Source of the DNA: Acidobacteriaceae bacterium
Lineage (GTDB): Bacteria; Acidobacteriota; Terriglobia; Terriglobales; Acidobacteriaceae
Assembly (NCBI GenBank): GCA_030039035.1
Contig: JASHQQ010000091.1
Coordinates: 1-32,650 of the forward strand
Length of the DNA stretch: 32,650 nt
Reading direction: 5' to 3'
The notes below the pieces were generated by a model that ran no database searches, was not told where the DNA came from, and saw only the letters and a list, made by a program, of their open reading frames with translations. Every line of letters begins with the position of its first letter. Positions within the stretch are counted from its first letter, which is position 1. This document shows, one piece after another, positions 15,797-25,500 of this stretch. A program made the translations under genes and the position numbers.

Positions 15797-16828
15797 TCAC
15801 CTCCATCGGAAAATGCGTAACGAAACCGCGAACGGCACAATCAGCCACGCGGTCAGAATCGCCAGCGGAGCAGCCATCTGCGCCAGGGTCGTTCCCTGCA
15901 GCATGTTGCCGCGCATGGTGTCGATGGCCGCGGTAAGCGGCAAAGCGCGCACCGCCGGTTGGATGATCGCCGGAAAACGGCTGGCCGAGAAGAAGACGCC
16001 GGAGAGGATCCACATCGGCAGCATTACGAGGTTCATCAATCCCGAGACGGCTTCCATGGTCTTTGCCCGCGAGGCGACCAGCAGCCCCAGCGCGGAAAAC
16101 GCCAGCGACGTGAGCACGCACAGGATTCCCAACTGCCACAATGAGCCGCGGAACGGAACGCCGAAGACCAACCGCGCGAAGCCGAGGAACACCACGACTT
16201 CGATCACCAGCATGGCCAGCCGCGAGAGCACGTACCCGGCAAGATACTGCCACCGCGGCATGGGCGAGGCCACCATGCGCTTGAGCAGCTTCTTTTGCCG
16301 AGCCTCGACGATGGAAAAGCCCAGGCCCCACATCGCCGAGCCCATCAGGTTCATCCCCAGCAGGCCGGGGACGACGAAATCGATATAGCGCGAGCCGGTT
16401 TCATGCACGAGCTCGTTTGCGGCGCGAACCGCATCGCGACGGCCAGCCGCGGCTTGAACGGCGCGATCGGCGAGCAGCCGCGCAATGCGCGCGTCGGGAT
16501 TGGTGTCGTCGTACTTGTACACGACGCCGCCCGGATTCTGGATCGCGAGCAACAGGATGTCTCCAACCGCCAGGGCATGCGTGCCTGCGATCTGGTCGAA
16601 CGTTGTTGCTTTCAGGCCTTTCCCGGCGGCGAGCGCCTGCGTGAGCTGCGGCGTGGTCGCGCCGACAGGCAGCACATCGGGCGGGCGATTGCGAAAGGCG
16701 ATACCGAGGCCTACGGCGAGAAGAATGGGAAAGATGAAAATCCAGAAAACAGCTTCGGGTTCGCGCAGAAAGAGCAGAAAACGCACCGCGGTGAGTTGAA
16801 AGAGCGAGCTTTCCGAGAGCCTACTCAT
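15797..16828 (-). CDS. ABC-2 type transporter permease
   Basis: The 343-residue membrane protein has an N-terminal TM segment (AVFWIFIFPILLAVGLGIAF, about 26-45), a soluble extracytoplasmic loop, and five C-terminal TM segments from about residue 165 (DFVVPGLLGMNLMGSAMWGLG). Its ABC2_membrane pattern includes MPMWILSGVFFSASRFP. It pairs with the ATPase encoded just upstream; the starts and stops overlap by 8 bp (ATGAGTAG at 16821-16828 on the minus strand). Export of a drug, lipid or other hydrophobic compound is likely for this family, but the substrate is not known. Confidence 0.9.
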   Translation of the reverse strand: MSRLSESSLFQLTAVRFLLFLREPEAVFWIFIFPILLAVGLGIAFRNRPPDVLPVGATTPQLTQALAAGKGLKATTFDQIAGTHALAVGDILLLAIQNPGGVVYKYDDTNPDARIARLLADRAVQAAAGRRDAVRAANELVHETGSRYIDFVVPGLLGMNLMGSAMWGLGFSIVEARQKKLLKRMVASPMPRWQYLAGYVLSRLAMLVIEVVVFLGFARLVFGVPFRGSLWQLGILCVLTSLAFSALGLLVASRAKTMEAVSGLMNLVMLPMWILSGVFFSASRFPAIIQPAVRALPLTAAIDTMRGNMLQGTTLAQMAAPLAILTAWLIVPFAVSLRIFRWR

Positions 16829-17813
16829 CGCGCAGATTCCTTCCCGTGAGGCGCACGAAGACGTCGTCGAGCGTGGCCGAGTGAGTGCGCAGTTCGCTCA
16901 AATGCAGCCCCTGCTCGCCCAGCGCGGCAATGATGCGCGGCACCGCCGTGTGCAATTCGCTCACCAAGAGCTGATGAATGCTGGCGTCCACGCGATGCGA
17001 CTGCACGCCGGGAATCGCGGTCAGCGCGCCGGCATCCACGCGCCCGTTTCCGTGCGCCTGCCCGCTCACTGCGAATTCCACGATATGCTCGCCGCCCACA
17101 GAAGCGATCAACTGTTGCGGCGTGCCCAGCGCGATGATTTTGCCGTGATCCATGATGGCGACGCGATCGCAGAGGCGCTCGGCTTCTTCCATATAGTGCG
17201 TGGTCAGGATGATGGCGCGTCCAGCCTGCTTGAGTCCGTCGACAAGATCCCACAAGTGGCGCCGCGCCTGCGGGTCGAGCCCCGTGGTCGGCTCGTCCAG
17301 AAAGAGCAGCTCCGGATCGCTGACCAACGCGCAGGCCATTGCCAGCCGCTGCTTCTGCCCGCCTGACAGCGATCCCACGCGCGCATTGCGCTTTTCTTCG
17401 AGCTGCGCAATGCGGATCGATTCTTCCACGGTGATTCCACGCCGGAAGAAGCTGCGGAAGAGGCGCAGCACCTCGACGACTTTCAGCTTTTCGGGAAACT
17501 GCGTCTCCTGGAGCTGGATTCCGATGCGCTGGCGCAGCTCTTTCGCGCCCGTTTGCCAATTCAGTCCGAGGATTTCGACCGATCCTGCGTCCGGTACGGT
17601 CAATCCTTCGCAGATCTCGATCGTGGTGGTTTTGCCGGCGCCGTTGGGCCCGAGCAGACCGAAGCACTCGCCGCGCGCAACCTCGAGATCGACGCCGTCC
17701 ACGGCCACCACATCGGCATACGCCTTGCGCAGTCCGCGAAGCAGCAGGGAGGGTCTGTCTCCGGCGGCTCGCTGTCCTGCGCGGGCGATTCGGGAATCGG
17801 CGATGGCGCCCAT
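16821..17813 (-). CDS. ABC transporter ATP-binding protein (exporter type)
   Basis: The 330-residue ATPase has Walker A GPNGAGKT (55-62), Q-loop region, signature LSGGQ (149-153), Walker B LLFLDEP (169-175), D-loop GLDP and H-loop TTHYMEEAE. After residue about 230 there is a C-terminal accessory domain of the DrrA/NodI kind (DUF4162-like, ending SATLDDVFVRLTGRNLRDE). It powers the ABC-2 permease with which it overlaps. The first 20 residues are poorly conserved, so the true start could be slightly downstream; no good ribosome site is seen before ATG 17813. It is divergent from the serine hydrolase gene. Confidence 0.93.
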   Translation of the reverse strand: MGAIADSRIARAGQRAAGDRPSLLLRGLRKAYADVVAVDGVDLEVARGECFGLLGPNGAGKTTTIEICEGLTVPDAGSVEILGLNWQTGAKELRQRIGIQLQETQFPEKLKVVEVLRLFRSFFRRGITVEESIRIAQLEEKRNARVGSLSGGQKQRLAMACALVSDPELLFLDEPTTGLDPQARRHLWDLVDGLKQAGRAIILTTHYMEEAERLCDRVAIMDHGKIIALGTPQQLIASVGGEHIVEFAVSGQAHGNGRVDAGALTAIPGVQSHRVDASIHQLLVSELHTAVPRIIAALGEQGLHLSELRTHSATLDDVFVRLTGRNLRDE

Positions 17814-17904
17814 GCTTTGCCAAGACTAAGCGGAACCGGGCAAAGCGATCAACTGGAAGGGAAGGACGACCGATGGGAATTCACATGCGGTTTATCATGG
17901 GCCC

Positions 17905-19167
17905 ATGCTGAATCGCCTGATGCCGGCGCCGCTCCCTGTGGCAGCGGCCGCTATTTTTCTGATCGCCGCATCCGCCCCTGCGCAGCTCGACGAGCTGCAC
18001 TCGCGACTCGATTCCGAACTCACGCGGCACGGCATCGTCGGCGGCGGATTCGCTTTCGTTCACGGCTCTCAACCTGCGACGCAGTGGAGTTTCGGCGAGG
18101 CGAACCGCGACACGCACCAGCGCGTGGACACAGAGACCGCATATAACTGGGCCTCGATCACCAAAACCTTCACTGCCATCGCCATCCTGCAGTTGCGCGA
18201 TCGCGGCAAGCTCTCGCTCGACGACCCCGCCGTGCGCTACGTTCCCGAGCTACGCGAAGTGCACGACGACTACGGACCCATTGACGCGATCACAATTCGC
18301 CGTCTGCTCACGCACAGCGCAGGATTTCGCAACCCGACCTGGCCGTGGGACTGCGACGATGCATCGAACTGCGACTGGCAGCCCTTCGAGCCGACGAAAT
18401 GGTCGCAGGTAGCGGCCATGCTGCCCTATACACACGTAGCGTTCAAACCCGGCACGCGCTGGAGCTACTCGAACCTGGGCTATGTTTTTCTCGGACAGAT
18501 TATCGAGCGGCTCACCGGCGACGACTTCGAAGTCTACATCGACAAGAACATTCTCAAGCCGCTGGGCATGGCCGAGAGCTACTTCGATCGCTCGCCGTAT
18601 TTTCTTGAGAACCATGTCTCCGCGAGCTATCTGCGCGCCGGCGCGAGGCTCACGCCGCAGCCCTTCGATTTCGACACGGGGATCACCACGTCCAACAGCG
18701 GATTGAAGGCGCCGATCGCGGATATGGTGAAGTACGCCCGCTTCCTGATGGGAGACGCAGGCAATGCGGTCTATGACATCGTGCTCAAGCGCAGCTCGCT
18801 TGAAGAAGCTTGGACCGGCGTTTTGCCGGCGAGCGAGGCCGGACAGGCGCCAACGCCGTACACGTCAGGACCCCGAGGCACGCAGCCCATGATGGGCCTG
18901 GGATTTTTTGTCCTGAACGTGAACGGGCACAGATACATCTATCACGACGGCGACCAGGGAGGGTTCTCGTCCGAGTTGCTGATCGATCCCGCCGGCAAGA
19001 GTGCGAGCATTCTGGCTGTCAACACGACCGATACCGGCGGCGCGGCGCCGCAAGACACGACCCATCCGCAATCGAATACCGAACCCGAGCCGAACACCGA
19101 TCCGCGCCAGGCGCTGCGCGGGTTTTTGATCGAGAAGGTGCTTCCGGCTTACGCGAAGCAACAATGA
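17905..19167 (+). CDS. serine hydrolase of the class C beta-lactamase/penicillin-binding fold
   Basis: The 420-residue protein begins with a signal peptide (hydrophobic VAAAAIFLIAASAPAQ, cleavage near residue 27). Catalytic motifs are S84-x-x-K87 (SITK), Y188-x-N190 (YSN) and H347-D-G349 in the position of the KTG box. This set is typical of beta-lactamase family (PF00144) esterases and D-amino peptidases. It is probably periplasmic. True beta-lactamase activity cannot be claimed, because most members with an HxG third motif are esterases or peptidases. The C-terminal 40 residues contain a Pro/Thr/Glu/Asn-rich linker (TTHPQSNTEPEPNTDPRQ). Its divergent partner is an exporter, but no functional link is evident. 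Confidence 0.9.
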   Translation: MLNRLMPAPLPVAAAAIFLIAASAPAQLDELHSRLDSELTRHGIVGGGFAFVHGSQPATQWSFGEANRDTHQRVDTETAYNWASITKTFTAIAILQLRDRGKLSLDDPAVRYVPELREVHDDYGPIDAITIRRLLTHSAGFRNPTWPWDCDDASNCDWQPFEPTKWSQVAAMLPYTHVAFKPGTRWSYSNLGYVFLGQIIERLTGDDFEVYIDKNILKPLGMAESYFDRSPYFLENHVSASYLRAGARLTPQPFDFDTGITTSNSGLKAPIADMVKYARFLMGDAGNAVYDIVLKRSSLEEAWTGVLPASEAGQAPTPYTSGPRGTQPMMGLGFFVLNVNGHRYIYHDGDQGGFSSELLIDPAGKSASILAVNTTDTGGAAPQDTTHPQSNTEPEPNTDPRQALRGFLIEKVLPAYAKQQ

Positions 19168-19207
19168 GAGGCGGGTCCATTTGAATTGCGCAAAATGAAT
19201 GCCCCCG

Positions 19208-19298
19208 GCGCCGTCCCTACGGGACGCCATTCTCTTTTGTGAAATCCGCTGTCCCCACGCTGAAGCGCGGGGCTAACAACCCCTGTGCCTCCGGCGCG
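19208..19298. repeat. multi-hairpin repeat of about 90 bp, copy 1
   Basis: It starts GCGCCGTCCCTACGGGAC and ends GCCTCCGGCGCG. Inside are GTCCC-TAC-GGGAC, an imperfect CCCCACGC-TGAA-GCGCGGGG stem, and the conserved tail GGGGCTAACAACC. The outermost GCGCCG and CGGCGC are complementary. The copy at 22386-22475 is similar along its whole length. It lies between the convergent serine hydrolase and KdsC-like genes. Confidence 0.7.
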
Positions 19299-19334
19299 CA
19301 GGTTCCCGGACAGAATCGGGACCTGGGGCACCCA

Positions 19335-20006
19335 TCATCGTGCCAGATCGAGGCTCTTGCCGATATCCATTGACGGCGCGATCGGGTTGCGCTCGTCGAT
19401 GTACTGCTCGATGACTTTGTTCAGAATGCCCTTCGCTTCGAGAATGAATTCGACGGCATCGCGGCCGGCGCCGTAGCCGCCCGCATTCGGCGTGACGTAA
19501 TGCGCCTCGGCCTTTACCTGCGCGCGGGCGTTGGCTACGGCCACCGCGAAGCCGCACTCGCGCATCACCGGCAGGTCGATCACGTCGTCGCCCACGTAGC
19601 AGATCTCGTCGAGCGTCACGCCTTCCTTCGCCATGATTTCGCGCACCGCCTGCATCTTGAAAGCCTGGCCCATGTAGACGAATTCCAGCTTCAGGTCGCG
19701 TGCGCGTGTGGCCACGGTCTCGCTGATGCGCTTGGTAATCACGCCGCATTTCATCCCGCCCAGCCGCGCCAGCGAAATGGCCGTGCCGTCGTGCGCGCTG
19801 TAGCCTTTGGCTTCGACCAGGGTTGCCGAATGCGTGCCGAATCCGATCTTGTCCTCGTGCTGTTTCAGGCGCGCCTGGTGCCCGGCGCTGGTTACGCCCG
19901 CGCCCGGCGCAGGCACAAGCCAGATGGTGCCGTCGGTCAGCACGCCGTCGACGTCGAAGAGAATAATCCTGATGGGGCGGGCGCGATCCTGCGCGGTGAG
20001 GGCCAT
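19335..20006 (-). CDS. kdsC: KdsC-like HAD phosphatase (3-deoxy-manno-octulosonate 8-phosphate phosphatase family)
   Basis: The 223-residue protein is a C0-type HAD hydrolase with motif I FDVDGVLTDG (D18, D20), motif II-III region ITKR, and motif IV GDDVIDLP. KdsC removes phosphate from KDO-8-phosphate in lipopolysaccharide core synthesis and works as a tetramer. Between motif I and the EAKGYSAHDG segment there is an insertion of roughly 25-30 residues (about 30-57, starting LVPAPGAG) that ordinary KdsC proteins lack. No other KDO genes are nearby, so a related sugar-phosphate phosphatase function is possible. The first codon is ATG 20006 on the minus strand. Confidence 0.85.
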   Translation of the reverse strand: MALTAQDRARPIRIILFDVDGVLTDGTIWLVPAPGAGVTSAGHQARLKQHEDKIGFGTHSATLVEAKGYSAHDGTAISLARLGGMKCGVITKRISETVATRARDLKLEFVYMGQAFKMQAVREIMAKEGVTLDEICYVGDDVIDLPVMRECGFAVAVANARAQVKAEAHYVTPNAGGYGAGRDAVEFILEAKGILNKVIEQYIDERNPIAPSMDIGKSLDLAR

Positions 20007-20060
20007 GGTTCGATTCTATCCAGGGCGCGGCGAGCGAGGATCGGTGAGGATAATGATGGG

Positions 20061-20249
20061 ATGGAACCGAATCCGCCAGCGAAACCGCCCGCGCTTGCGC
20101 CCGAGGACTTCTACTATGAGGGTCCTTATCTCGTCTTCACCGCGGCCTATCACCTCAAGCGCGGATATTGCTGCGGATCGGGTTGCCGGCACTGCCCTTA
20201 TCGCGAGGACGGAGAAGAAGTCGCGCCCGCGCCGCCGGATGCGGGCTGA
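20061..20249 (+). CDS. DUF5522 small cysteine-rich protein
   Basis: The 62-residue protein has the DUF5522 pattern: DFYYEGPYLVFTAAYHLKRG followed by Y-C-C-G-S-G-C-R-H-C-P-Y. The four cysteines suggest metal binding; the function is unknown. It starts at ATG 20061, about ten bases after GAGGA. Its last 52 bp overlap, in the opposite direction, the 3' end of the VWFA-related gene. The family resemblance is strong; the assignment as a real gene is well supported despite its size. Confidence 0.82.
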   Translation: MEPNPPAKPPALAPEDFYYEGPYLVFTAAYHLKRGYCCGSGCRHCPYREDGEEVAPAPPDAG

Positions 20250-22372
20250 GCGCCCGAAGCCGGCGCCGAGGCCGTCGACGGCGGCCGCACCAGCACGGCG
20301 AAGCGCGGAAAGGCAAAGCTGCCGCCGGCGTCGTCGATCACGTTGAGCTGGCAGAGATACTGGCCGGGCTTGAGCTTGTCCAGCGGCACGTCCAGCTCCA
20401 TGGCCACGGCGTCGCGGCTTTGCACGTTGATCGCCCTGGCCTGCACCAGCGGCGTCTCGAAGACCTTCGTGGTTCCCTGAATCAGTTCGAGGCTGCTCAG
20501 CACATCCACGCCCGCTTTCGTTCCCTTCGCCGCATTCCCGGCCGGCTTTTCGCGCGCGGGCGCATAGATCTCGTAAAGCAGGTACAGGTGCTGGTCCTGG
20601 CGGAAGACGTGGCTGATATTGGGCACGTATTCCTGGCCTCCGCGCACCAGCGGCGTCTCCTGCTTGCTGGGCTGGCGAGCGGAAGCCAGCACGATCGAGC
20701 TCATCTTCAGCGGCAGCTTCTTCATCTCCGGCAGCACGATGTCGGCCTCGAACGAGCCCATGCGGCCGGTCTGGTTCTCACGCACAACGAATTTCAGGTG
20801 ATACTTGCCGGCCGGCAGATTGAAGCTGGTGGTGTACTCGATAGTCCGCTGGCGCGCGCCCAGCGCCTGGTCGAGATTGAGCTTGACCGTCTCCCGCGCG
20901 CGGCCGATGGGCCGCTTCACTTCGTCGATGACTTCGCCGATGACGTCGAGTGTGGCCTTGTCCTTGTCACCGCCCTTGACGAACGGAATCTGCGAACCCG
21001 GGACGATGAGCGATACCGGCACGTAGAAGCGGTTCTCGTCGAGACGGAAGTACATGGCGTCGAGATAGACGGCCATGTCGGTCGCCGGCAGGTCGCTGTC
21101 CAGTTGCTCTTCGAGCTCGCGCTCGCGGTCCTCGCGGCCGGAGTGCCTGAAGTCGGCCGGAGCGTAATAGCCGGGCCGGTACTCGAGCTTCACGCCCGGC
21201 CGGTTCACCGTGACCTTGAGCCGGCGATACTTGCCGTCGCGGGCCGGATCCGAGGATCGGAAGCCGATTGCGTAATATGCCGACGTGTCGCGCTGGATTT
21301 GCGAAAAGGCCGGTGCAAAATCGTTGGAGTCGAAGAACGCCTTGCCGCCGGTGTCGCTCGAAAGCGTCGCCATCACCTCCTGCGTATCGAAGTTTGCATT
21401 CATATTGTTCTGGAGCGCGCCGCCGCCGTAGGCTCCGGTTCCGCGCAGGCTGCCGGTCGACGCGTCGCCCAGCGGCAGAACCGCCTGCAGGCCGCGCGTG
21501 TCCACGCTGTAGATGGCGAGGTTGGCGCGGACGGCGGCGTTCACGGCCGCGCGCAGCGACGCCTCGTTCTCGATGCCGTCGCGCTGGATACCGCCGGAAA
21601 AGTAGAGCAGCGATTTCTTTTCGTTGATTTTGGCGAGCGACTGCGCGACGGTGCGCAGCGCAAAGAGCTCGCGGTCGGTGTTGATGTCGTTGTATTCGCT
21701 CTCGTCGGGCGTGTAGCCGGTGGTATCTTCCACCTGGTTCGAGTTGGCGGTTGCGCCCGGCGCGAATCCCTGGCCCTCGGTCCCGTTGTAGGCGCCCACT
21801 TCGCGAATCAGCGCGTCCTTGTCCGCGGTAAAGTCCTGGTCGACGGTGAGCGAATCGCCAAGCGAAACCAGCGCGACCAGATCCGCGGGCTGCATCCGGG
21901 TGCGCAGGAACTGTTTTGCCGCGTCCACGCTGCGATCGAGATCTTCGGGCTGCATCGAGGTCAGGTCAAAGAACATCACGATGAGCCGATGATTGCGCAA
22001 CTGGTCGGGCCGCGCCACGATGGCGGGCGCGTTGGGATTCGGCTTTCCCGTTCCGGCCAGGCCCGTTACCGTGGCTTCATTGAGCGGCGCGGCCTGGTCC
22101 ACGCTTTCGAAATCGAAAGTGGCAATCTGCTGCTCTTTTCCGTTCTCGAAGATCCTGAAGTCGCTCTGCTTGAGATCCTTTACCAGTTCGCCGGTCTTCG
22201 CGTTGCGAACCACGACGTTGGTAAGGACGAGCTCGCCCCTGACCTTGAGGACGTAGCCGCTTTGAGATTGTTGATTCGAATCGGAGGATTGGGCGAAGGT
22301 CGATGGCGCGGCAGGGACAAGAAGGGTCAGCGAGGCGAGGATGGCTCCGAGTTGGCGAATTGCGCGCTTCAT
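20198..22372 (-). CDS. exported VWFA-related (TIGR03436-type) protein
   Basis: The 724-residue protein starts at ATG 22372 with AAGGAAA upstream and a signal peptide (LGAILASLTLLVPAAPSTFAQ, residues 8-28). A beta-rich segment follows (VLTNVVVRNAKTGELVKDLKQSDFRIFENGKEQQI), then a von Willebrand A-like domain (about 115-330). The metal site reads DLTSM instead of the canonical DxSxS, as in other acidobacterial members. The C-terminal third is all-beta. Such proteins are abundant in Acidobacteriota and have no defined function; export and protein-protein contact are likely. A similar but shorter protein is encoded at 27316-28461. The TonB receptor lies upstream on the same strand. Confidence 0.88.
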   Translation of the reverse strand: MKRAIRQLGAILASLTLLVPAAPSTFAQSSDSNQQSQSGYVLKVRGELVLTNVVVRNAKTGELVKDLKQSDFRIFENGKEQQIATFDFESVDQAAPLNEATVTGLAGTGKPNPNAPAIVARPDQLRNHRLIVMFFDLTSMQPEDLDRSVDAAKQFLRTRMQPADLVALVSLGDSLTVDQDFTADKDALIREVGAYNGTEGQGFAPGATANSNQVEDTTGYTPDESEYNDINTDRELFALRTVAQSLAKINEKKSLLYFSGGIQRDGIENEASLRAAVNAAVRANLAIYSVDTRGLQAVLPLGDASTGSLRGTGAYGGGALQNNMNANFDTQEVMATLSSDTGGKAFFDSNDFAPAFSQIQRDTSAYYAIGFRSSDPARDGKYRRLKVTVNRPGVKLEYRPGYYAPADFRHSGREDRERELEEQLDSDLPATDMAVYLDAMYFRLDENRFYVPVSLIVPGSQIPFVKGGDKDKATLDVIGEVIDEVKRPIGRARETVKLNLDQALGARQRTIEYTTSFNLPAGKYHLKFVVRENQTGRMGSFEADIVLPEMKKLPLKMSSIVLASARQPSKQETPLVRGGQEYVPNISHVFRQDQHLYLLYEIYAPAREKPAGNAAKGTKAGVDVLSSLELIQGTTKVFETPLVQARAINVQSRDAVAMELDVPLDKLKPGQYLCQLNVIDDAGGSFAFPRFAVLVRPPSTASAPASGAQPASGGAGATSSPSSR

Positions 22373-22385
22373 TTCGAATTTCCTT

Positions 22386-22475
22386 GCGCCGTCCCTACGG
22401 GACTCCGTGCTCGTTCGTGAATTCCGTGTCCCCACGCTGAAGCCCGGGGCTAACAACCATTGCGCCTCCGGCGCG
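22386..22475. repeat. multi-hairpin repeat of about 90 bp, copy 2
   Basis: It begins GCGCCGTCCCTACGGGAC and ends GCCTCCGGCGCG like copy 1 (19208-19298), with scattered substitutions and one deletion. It sits in the leader of the VWFA-related gene, between the TonB receptor stop and the VWFA start. The rest of the 22373-22579 spacer shows no gene. Confidence 0.7.
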
Positions 22476-22579
22476 TTCGACGCGGACATTCACGGCCGGC
22501 ATTCCTCGGCCAACTTCGCTGGCTTCAAACCCAACCATCTCCGCTGACTCCGCCAGTTCCGCCAAATCCGATGACTCCG

Positions 22580-25500
22580 CTAAAACCGGAACCTCGCCAG
22601 AAACTGGAACGAGCGCATCGCCGTGGCGGAGTCGACCTGTCCGAACGGCTGCGCCACGTTTGCGCCCACCCCGGAGAACAGCGTGGTATTCACGCCCGAG
22701 TACTGCACCGTGTTGAAGACGTTGTCGGCGGTGGCGCGAATCTCAAAGCTGCGCGTTTCGCCGAGTTGCATGGTTTTGGAAAGCGACATGTTGTTCGAAA
22801 TCGTTCCCGGTCCTGGAATCGAATTGCGCGAAGCGGTTCCGTAGGGTCCAACTGGCGTGGCAAAGGCCGCGGTGTTGAACCAGTGCTGCAGCGAGCCGCC
22901 TCCCGCGGTGAGCGAGACGCCCGGGACACGATCAGGGCGCAACGAGCCGGCGGTTCCGCGCGCCACGTCGAGCAGCGCCGCCTGATAGACCGGGGTGAGC
23001 GGCTCGCCGGTGGCAAAGGTAAACGTGCCGGAGACGGAGAAACCTTCAAAGATGTGCCCGGCTGCGCCGGTGGTCAGCCAATGCTTGTCCTGGCCGAAGG
23101 GGAGTTCATAGAGATAGTCGCCCGTGACCTTGTGGCGGATGTCGAAGCTCGAGTTTTCCTGCTCGGCCTGCAGGTCCTGCCAGTTTTGCGCGACGACGGT
23201 GGAGGTGCCGCCCACCGAGCCGGCGTCGTCGATCGAATGCGAGTACTGGTAATACGCGCCGAGGGCAATGCCGCCGGAAAGCCGCTTGCGCACGCGCACC
23301 GTGCCGGCCGAAAACTTCGAAAAAGCCACGGCCTGCTCGTAGTTGAAGTCCACGCCCGAGTAGCTGATGCCTTCCGGCGTGCGGCCGGGGGCCGTGGTCA
23401 CATCGAGGTGATTGCCCTTCGATCCGTTGTATCCCACGTTGAGGACCACGTTCCACGGCAGCGTCTTCTGCACGTCAAGGTTCCACACCTGAACGTACGG
23501 CAACTCGTAGTGCGGATCGACGGCGTAGTCGCCGGTTGTAGCCGGCGCGGGAAAACCGTTGGCCAGCGAAAGGCAATCGGCGGTTTTCGCCGGACATTGC
23601 GTCGTCACCTCGTTGAGCTGCTCGTTGGCAAAGGGCGGCTCGTGCGCCATGGCCGTGGCGAAGGTTGCGTATTGTCCGACCGAGTAATTCATGCCAAAGC
23701 CGGAGCGAACCACGGTTTGTTTGGGCAGCCGCAGCGCGATTCCCACGCGCGGAGCCACTGCGGTCCTGAAGGGAAAGACCAGCGAATCGGGCAGCGGGCC
23801 GCTGAAAGGCCCCGCACCGCCGGCCTGGACCTCGTCCGCATGGGCGAACTGCGCCAGCGGATCGGTATCGACAAACGCCAAATGGTTGTACTTCTCGCTG
23901 TAGGGCGCATAGAACTCATAGCGCAAGCCGTAATTCACGGTCAGGTTCGACAGGGCTCGCCAATCGTCCAGGGCATAGGCATCCATCACGTTGTCGCGCA
24001 GGTACGCCTTGGAGACGGCCGAGTCGATGCTCGTTTCCTGCGGCTCACCGAGCAGAAAATCTCCCAGCGCGGAGCCGGTGTAGTAGCCGGTGAAATAAAA
24101 CGTGCCCGTCGCGTTGGAGCTGCCGAGAAAATCGCGGTGCACGCGGCGATAGTCGCCACCAAAGCGCAGGTTGTGCTTGCCGTGGATCCAGCTCAATGTC
24201 TCGGAAAGCGAGATGGTTTGCGAGAGCGTAAAACTGGGCTCTTGCTCGCTCAGGCCGGTGAACTGGCTGAGCGAGATGTTGGGCAGGCCGTAATTCAACG
24301 GGCTCGTGTTCAGGGCTGTGCCGTCGGGCCCGAGGATGCCGTTTTCGGTCGCAATGTCGATGCTGTTGGTGAAGTAATTCGTCGTCTGCCCGTCATTGCG
24401 ATTCCAGCTTGCGCTGAAGATGCTGGTCAGCTTGTTGTAGCCGAGCGTGTAGCCGGCCTGCAGCGAGTTCGCATCGGTGAACGCTTTGCCTCCCAGCTCG
24501 GGAAAGATGTCGATGTTGTCCTGGGCCGTGTGGCTCCAGTTGTAGTTGAAGTTCACGCTCTGTCGAAGTCCCTGCTGGGTCTGCGTCCTGCGGCCGCGGC
24601 CGCCAAACGCGCCGAAGGGCGTAGCGTTGGAGCCGATGCCTCTCATATAGCGAGCGCCCAGTTGCGTCGTGTTGTCCTGCGCCGTGGTGAGCAGATGGTA
24701 GTTCTGCGCGTCGCCGGGCAGATTGGGAAGCGGAATATATTTGAGCAGGCTGGATGCCGCGGGAACGGGGGTGATTTTCGCGTCCAGCCCGGGAAGATTG
24801 CCTTCGCGCTCGGCCTCGGTGGGCACGGTGGCGTATTGATCGGAAGGGGTCGAGCTGCGCTGGCCGGAGAGAGTGAGAAACACCGTGTCTTTGCCGCTGG
24901 GCTTGGTCAATTTCGGCAGATAGGGCTCGCCGATAAAGGTAAGGCCAAAGCGGTTGGTTCCCGAGGCCGGCTGAAATTGCGGCTGGCCACGCAGGGAGAA
25001 CGGTTCTGCGTTCAGCGCCGAGTTGCTGCCTATCCAGAAGATGGCCCCGTGCGGCTGCGCGGGATTGAAGTTGCGGAAGTTCATTCGCCCGCCGCCGAAC
25101 CCGCCGCGCCCGCCAAATCCTCCGGCTCCGCCCGGACCGCCGAATCCGCCGCCGAATGCGCCGCCCATGCCGCCGCCGAAATTGAAATTGCCCTGACCGC
25201 CGTTCCCCTGGCCGCCGTTCATGGCGCGAGCCGTCTCCATGGCATCGCGCAACTGATCCATGTTGACTCCAGCAAGCGGGCTCACCTGGCCGGACTGGCC
25301 GTTGATGGCCACCGATTCGCCGCCGAAATCCGAGTTGCCCGCGACTGAAGGCAGCGCCGCGCCGGCTTCGGCGCTTGAGCCCGATCCTCCGGCCTGCGTA
25401 TCGCCGCCTTCGCCGAACGCGCTCATCAGACTCATGCTTTGCAGGCCGGTCGCGGCCATCTGACGGATGGCCTGGGAGGCCTGGGACTCGGCGCGGTCCT

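Noticed and set aside
17905-19167. true beta-lactamase resistance gene
   Set aside because: The third motif is HDG instead of KTG, and the PF00144 family is mostly esterases and peptidases; resistance cannot be inferred.
20168-22420. 750-codon open frame on the plus strand
   Set aside because: It is a shadow of the VWFA-related gene; only the DUF5522 frame at its left end, in another reading frame, is real.
22460-25348. 962-codon open frame on the plus strand
   Set aside because: It is antisense to the second TonB receptor, is rich in Arg/Gly/Ala without any domain pattern, and reflects the high GC content.
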